Assembly: GCA_030549205.1 (NCBI GenBank)
Contig: JAUKTV010000002.1
Span: 1,984,001 to 2,048,000 of the forward strand
DNA: 64,000 bases
Source of the DNA: Apiosordaria backusii
Lineage: Eukaryota > Ascomycota > Sordariomycetes > Sordariales > Lasiosphaeriaceae
Direction of reading: 5' to 3'
The position numbers were made by a program, and so were the translations under genes. This document shows positions 59,400-64,000 of the stretch, piece by piece; positions within the stretch are counted from its first letter, which is position 1, and every line of letters begins with the position of its first letter. The notes beneath the pieces were generated by a model that saw nothing but the letters and a program-made list of their open reading frames with translations, was not told where the DNA came from and did not search any database.

Positions 59400-60114
59400 G
59401 GCTGGAGCATCTTCCTGTGTACAGATTCCACGCTGGCTGTACTTGAGTGTCCCTTGTCTTGGCGTGTTATCGGTTAGTGAATTGGGGACTGCGCAACAGT
59501 CACAGAAAGAGGGAAAAGAGCGATGGTCCCAGAGCTTCCTCTGGGAGAGAAAACAGGGCGAATTTCAGGCGGTCAAGAGGCAGAACAGCTGGCAATTGAA
59601 CACACGTGGACGGCGCATTCGGCAACACCAAGCTTCCTCGATCATGCACGTTGCGCAGCTTGTGCAGGTCGTAAACAATCCAAGTGGGGCCCCTCGAGTC
59701 GCATCCGCTGGCCGCCGGCATTTTGCAGCGATTGGCCCAGTTGCCAGGGGTACTCAGGGTTAGGGTAGGTTCATGGCTAATGCCAACCTCACCTGTTCAA
59801 GACTCCAACCCACCGCCATGTTTCCCTTCCATCTATGATAATTATCCCAAGCCGATATCAAACATATAATGGAACACAGGATGTTGTTTACGTGTGCTGT
59901 TTGGCATTTGGGAGGTGCTTTCAAGGGTTTTGCCTTCTCTCTCGCATTGCCTGCCTTGGGCTTAGTGTACACTTTCACTCCACTAATTCCCACAGCATCC
60001 TTCCCGACGGCAACTACTCCAAGACAAAAGCTCCCTATTGTTTCCCCCTCTGTCAGCCTCAATCCCTCACTGACCAAAGTCCACAGGCAGGTAAGGAAGG
60101 TAGTCCACCTACCT
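59400..60114. other. Intergenic region with possible extra exon of the next gene
   Basis: 5' region of the HAUS6 gene. A minus-strand open frame (59760-60077, 105 codons) could be a third exon of the hypothetical gene at 60.1-60.9 kb, since a GTATGT donor and a TAG acceptor join them in phase. No domain is recognisable. Confidence 0.35.
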
Positions 60115-60875
60115 CTAAGCAGCCCCGATCACCACAAGCGAATCCGGAATCCGGCTCGGGCAGGGAAGCACAGAACCCCACAAGGGGACATGCACGACAT
60201 ACCTCAAGTCATCTTCCTCAAGAGGAACAGCGTCGTCGTCCCAGGCGGGCCATTCCTGCTTTGTTGTGTATTTGTTGCTGACGAGGTGATTACCGAAGTA
60301 GTGATCATGTCTGGACTTTCTATCCGTATGACTCCTGTCACTCGAGCTACGGCCCTTACTGCGTTGAACACTTCCGTCCATTTCATGACTGCGCTGAACA
60401 CTCCCATCCAATTCAAGTTTGTGATGTGTAACCTGAATCGACAACTTATCAACCACCGACCTCATTGCAGAGTTTGTTCTCGACAGCGATTGCCTGTACC
60501 TAACATATCAGCCATCATCCAACATCACAATCACTCTCTGCCCTGTACATACCTCAAACTCCCCCTTAGCGACCTCCCATTTTTATCCACCCTTTCCTCA
60601 ACAGTGACCTTGGTCGACAAAGCCCTTATCAACTGCCCCCAACCTTCAAATTTGGGAGTTGTACCCAGTCCATCCTCATCGTGTTCCTGTTGCTGCTGAC
60701 CAGTGCGCCATGACATCTCCAACTGCAGCGCTGCGGGGGATGTGCACCAGGTGTCATAGTCGTCTACGGTTTGGAGCCATGACCAGAGATTGGGACGCTG
60801 GGAGGGGAGTTTGGAGACGTGGGTTGGGGAGAGGGCGAGGGGGCGGCGGCGGGTGGAGATGGTGATCCAGGGCAT
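60115..60875 (-). CDS. Hypothetical two-exon gene
   Basis: Complement of join(60115-60499, 60553-60875), 235 aa. The 53-bp intron (GTATGT...GTTAG, branch GCTGAT) restores a single frame: GSLR-YRQSLSRTNSAMR. Exon 1 starts at the ATG read from 60875 and encodes MPWITISTRRRPLALSP, then LWSWLQTVDDYDTWCTSPAALQLEMSW. Exon 2 has a duplicated QRSHEMDGSVQRSKG unit and an acidic AWDDDAVPLEEDDL. I recognise no domain. The coherent frame across the intron suggests a real gene; the 3' end is uncertain, because a further donor (GTATGT) after EEDDL could join to the frame at 59760-60077. Confidence 0.5.
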
Positions 60876-61999
60876 TTTGTGGAAGGGACGTGTGGGAGCG
60901 AAGGGGTTGCCTTCTGCCAACGAAGGGATTGGGTGCTAGGTGTGCGTGAGGGTATGATGAAAGGGCGCGAGTGAGTGCTATGGGATTGCGTGGAAAGAGT
61001 GGTGGTATATGAGCGGTTGAGTGCTGATGGGTGGGTGTGTGGGAGAGAGAAAAGCAGGTGATGGGGGCATTTTTATATGTTTCTGAATGCTGTGTTCGAA
61101 AGTCTAAACAGCCTCAACTATAGAGTTGTAGATTTTTTCAGGAAGGTTTATCACAGTTTGAGTCTATGTGAGTTGTGTGTCACGGTGAACTCACTTTGGC
61201 TAAGCTTTCAGCTTCAAATGGACTTTACCTTTGGAAATCTGGAATACGCACCAGCAACAGGCGTTCGATTGTTGCGTTGGAGTTATCTCAGGTTGGTTTG
61301 TCTTCAATTATAGGCCAAGCGACACTTAAATTGAGCAGAACTTCTATCTTGCTCATCAGTTCTAGGCATCCATCCCAGTGGAACCGTGGTGATGGTTAAG
61401 AACAAGCACCTATCTACCTAGGTAGGTACCTGACTTTGCAATGCAGTGGACACAGTTTTATTTCTCAACATTCACCCTCATGAACTTGAATCATGAAGTT
61501 ACCTCTAATAACAGATACAATCCACGATTCAGGCTCAGGCTGCACTTCATTTATGAGTGACGTTGCAAAGTAGAGTTGAAAAGAAAAACGGGCTTTTCTT
61601 GTGGCTGAATTGAGTTTAAGCTCCCAGGGGTTAAGAGCCACAGTCAATTTTAGTGTAAATCTTCAACACAACTTCAAAGAACTTTGTCAGCAGTAAGAGC
61701 CAAGAATATTGATGAGGTTCATCCTGGCTTCGGTACCTTGGTATCTCTCCCATCTCAACCCGATAGTGGTAGCTTTGTCACCGCCATACATACAAGTGCA
61801 AAATTTATGCAAAACCATCCATCAGGTGTGTTAGCTGAGAGCCTCGTTGACTCCATCATTTCAAGGATGAAATGCAGACTTCAGCTGAACTTGGAGCATC
61901 TTGTTAGCCCCGAACATCCTTTACACAGAAAAGTCCAGCTCAGCCCGGTTTAAGGTAGGTAGGTAAATTTTCTTTAGTGCAAGCACAAGCTTACTGGTG
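60876..61999. other. Intergenic region
   Basis: 5' region of the hypothetical gene, then sequence with no recognisable gene. A CTACCTAGGTAGGTACCTG palindromic run lies at about 61416-61434 and AGGTAGGTAGGTAAA at about 61953-61967. Confidence 0.4.
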
Positions 62000-63201
62000 C
62001 AGGGGGGGTCTAGGAAGCCGTACGCCTACTTCCAACTAAACTTTCCGGGCTGGAATAATCTAGCCACCTTGAGGCTAGGAGTGGCTTACAGCCAGACTAG
62101 CGGCTTAAATCTAAACAAACGGCTTAAACAGGATAGTACTTAGAGGATATCTAAGCCTTAAAGTTATATTACTATTACATTAGCCACAATTAAATATTTA
62201 ATATTGTTGTAAGATTCCACACCTCTGTAGGACTCACCTAACGTCATGGTCTACTTTATACAATTCCTTAAAAGGATCCGTAGCTTAGGAGCTCCTAAGG
62301 GAAGCTCCTCATTTAATTCTTACCTTTTACCACAAGTCACATCCTATATATAATATAATTATTATGTTCTTATTTCTTTTCTTATTCTTTTCTTCTTTTC
62401 TATATATAAGCATGCTTAGTGACCTTTTTAGCCTTGATTTCCTATAGTAAATCTAGCCTTAAAAGATACCTCTATATCCTTCTTTATAAGGGAAGCTTTT
62501 ATTGAGCCTTCTATTTATATACCTTCTATATTAACTATAAAAGCCTATATAAAGAACCTCTTTAAGAAGGTTTTTTAGGAATTCCCTTTGGACTTTCTTA
62601 TAAACCTTCTTATAGAACCTCCTTTGAAGCTTCCTTTAGAACCTCCTTTAAAACCTCCTTTTTTAGAACCTCCTTAAGGAGCCTCCGTCGGAATCTCCCC
62701 TGGAATCTCCTCAAGGAGCTTCCGCCGGAACCTCCCCTGGAACCTCCTCAAGGAGCCTCCCCTGGAACCTCCTCCGGAACCTCCTCAGAAACCTCCCTCG
62801 GAACCTTCCTAGGAACTTCCTCTAGAAACTTCCTTTAGGAGTCTCCTCGGAAGCCTCCCACTTGAACTTCCTATCGGAAGGTCACAACAAATATATACCA
62901 AATCGACAATTTCCTATCGATTAAGCCCGGTTATATGCCTATACAGTTAGCCATTCAATTATTATATATAATAGTTGAAATTAAATATAAAGATGGCTGA
63001 AATATTATAAGGAAGGTGCTATTCCTAAAATAAATGCAAGCCGGCCTTAAACCGCTTAGCTAAAATAAACCTTTCGTCAAAATAAACCGTAGAACCGCCC
63101 GTACGCGGCTCAAATACACAAGTAGGTGTATAATTCCAACTAAACTTTCCGGCCTTATTTTATATAAGCCGTATTTTGAACGGCTCCCTGGACCCCCCCT
63201 G
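62000..63201. mobile_element. AT-rich non-coding element with terminal inverted repeats
   Basis: The first 11 bp (CAGGGGGGGTC) and the last 11 bp (GACCCCCCCTG) are perfect inverted repeats. The similarity continues imperfectly (TAGGAAGCCGT versus CAGGGAGCCGT). The 19-bp word TTCCAACTAAACTTTCCGG occurs in direct orientation near both ends (about 62030 and 63137). The interior is very AT-rich, with no open frame of note, plus a minisatellite. I see no clear target duplication. It looks like a decayed, non-autonomous DNA transposon, perhaps altered by RIP. Confidence 0.6.
62560..62880. repeat. GGAACCTCC-type minisatellite
   Basis: Over twenty degenerate units of about 9-15 bp around the theme GGAACCTCC(T/C)C, with variants AGGAGCCTCC, GGAATCTCC and AGAACCTCC. 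The left units are richer in A/T and the right units richer in G/C. Lies within the AT-rich inverted-repeat element. Confidence 0.75.
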
Positions 63202-63410
63202 GCCGGGTAAGAGGTCAGCTACTAATTTTGGAGACGGAAGCATGTATTTTTTCTAATTCAGAATCTCTATCAATGTTAACCAATCGCTGGCCTTCTTTGA
63301 CTGAAGCGGGTATCGCTGAGAACAAAGCACCTAAAACCATTCAAACCAAGCCAAACAAACCCACTTTTACCCCCTGAAAACCAGACCCACTTTTCCATCC
63401 CCATCTCTTC

Positions 63411-63671
63411 CTAAGCTGCCACCTTCTGTCTGTGACGGAGCACAACCTCAGCAAAACTTCTACACTGTCTGATAGCCATAGCCTCCTGGTTCGCCTCTGC
63501 GTCGAGATAGGCGTATCTTGCACGTAGTTCAGCCAGTGCTGAGGCACTAACCGGCGCTATGAGGGCTGGTGCTGTGGTGGGTTTGGTGCCAGCCTCATCG
63601 TCACTTCCAGGCTCTAGCAACAGCATCGCCGAGACACTTGAGCACGAGCTGTTGGAGTCGCTTTTCGCAAT
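63411..63671 (-). CDS. Possible gene, partial, running toward the window edge
   Basis: A minus-strand frame open from 63671 to the stop at 63411 encodes DSNSSCSSVSAMLLLEPGSD, then LAELRARYAYLDAEANQEAMA and RSFAEVVLRHRQKVAA. The last part looks helical and protein-like. Upstream (63672-63985) a repeat of about 24 bp leaves all three minus frames partly open, including AARDTGPAAHDSGPI and LGRLLAILDRLPTILDPLL, so the true exon structure cannot be fixed. No family is recognised. Confidence 0.3.
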   Translation of the reverse strand: MAKSDSNSSCSSVSAMLLLEPGSDDEAGTKPTTAPALIAPVSASALAELRARYAYLDAEANQEAMAIRQCRSFAEVVLRHRQKVAA

Positions 63672-64000
63672 TCAGTGCTGCGTTCTTGAGAGTCGTTGGC
63701 AGCTGTTTCAGCAATGGGTCCAGAATCGTGGGCAGCCGGTCCAGTATCGCGAGCAGCCGGCCCAGCATCGGAGTCGCGAGCATCTAGTTCACAGTCGGAG
63801 TTGTCGGAACTGCTGTTGGTTGGTTCAGCAGCGTGTACAGGCCTTGGTTGGACTTTCAACAAGTCCACTCCTTCCCACTCCCTGTTTGCCCACTCCACGC
63901 CTCCTTTTTCCCACTCCCAGTCATGATTCCTGTTGACTACACAGCAAGGATCCCATCCGAAGCCGCACGCCAGCCCTTCTTTCATATTACGATCACGCCA

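Noticed and set aside
59869..60699. 276-codon plus-strand frame
   Set aside because: It is antisense to the better supported two-exon minus-strand gene and has no domain.

Overview
The window is nuclear DNA of a filamentous ascomycete, most likely a sordariomycete (Sordariales-like). Four things point there. Genes are dense, on both strands, and split by short introns (about 50-120 bp) with GTRNGY donors and CTRAC-type branch sites. Several protein families are typical of Pezizomycotina, such as the fungal F-box protein, the Zn2Cys6 regulator and the membrane/ankyrin protein. The local motif TAGGTA/ACCTAGGT recurs. Some repeats carry transition-type decay that looks like RIP. No tRNA, rRNA or CRISPR array was seen. 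All exon joins below were built by hand from splice signals and frame continuity.

Region 1 (1-23 kb) is mostly conserved housekeeping and regulatory genes: a TFIIIC subunit with a C-terminal zinc finger, the GPI transamidase catalytic subunit GPI8, a large histidine-phosphatase protein, an MFS transporter with a proline-rich N-terminus, an F-box protein, a GNAT acetyltransferase with a likely GC-AG intron, and a six-exon Zn2Cys6 transcription factor.

Region 2 (23-36 kb) is more accessory: a small secreted cysteine-rich protein, a serine beta-lactamase-like protein lying between two degenerate inverted copies of the same sequence, a 1,218-residue membrane/ankyrin protein, and a TauD/TfdA dioxygenase.

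Region 3 (36-51 kb) is the most unusual part. It holds three diverged members of a cysteine-rich gene family that I do not recognise (about 37.7-39.1, 41.0-41.8 and 49.6-50.5 kb). Two have lesions inside the motif-bearing region and the third has a stop between its Cys-rich block and its membrane tail. Among them lie two hAT-like MITEs with terminal inverted repeats and 8-bp target duplications (36.7-37.0 and 48.3-48.6 kb) and a possible third terminus near 40.4 kb. The same stretch carries a flavin monooxygenase and a GPI-anchor-type secreted protein built of Asp-rich DTDNDG-like repeats.

Region 4 (51-61 kb) returns to core genes: an enoyl-CoA hydratase ending in the peroxisomal signal SKL, an RBM25/Snu71-like RRM-PWI splicing factor, mitochondrial ribosomal protein bS21m, a HAUS6-type augmin subunit and a two-exon hypothetical gene.

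Region 5 (61-64 kb) holds an AT-rich 1.2-kb element bounded by a perfect 11-bp inverted repeat and filled with a GGAACCTCC-type minisatellite. It ends in low-complexity sequence with a possible gene running to the window edge.
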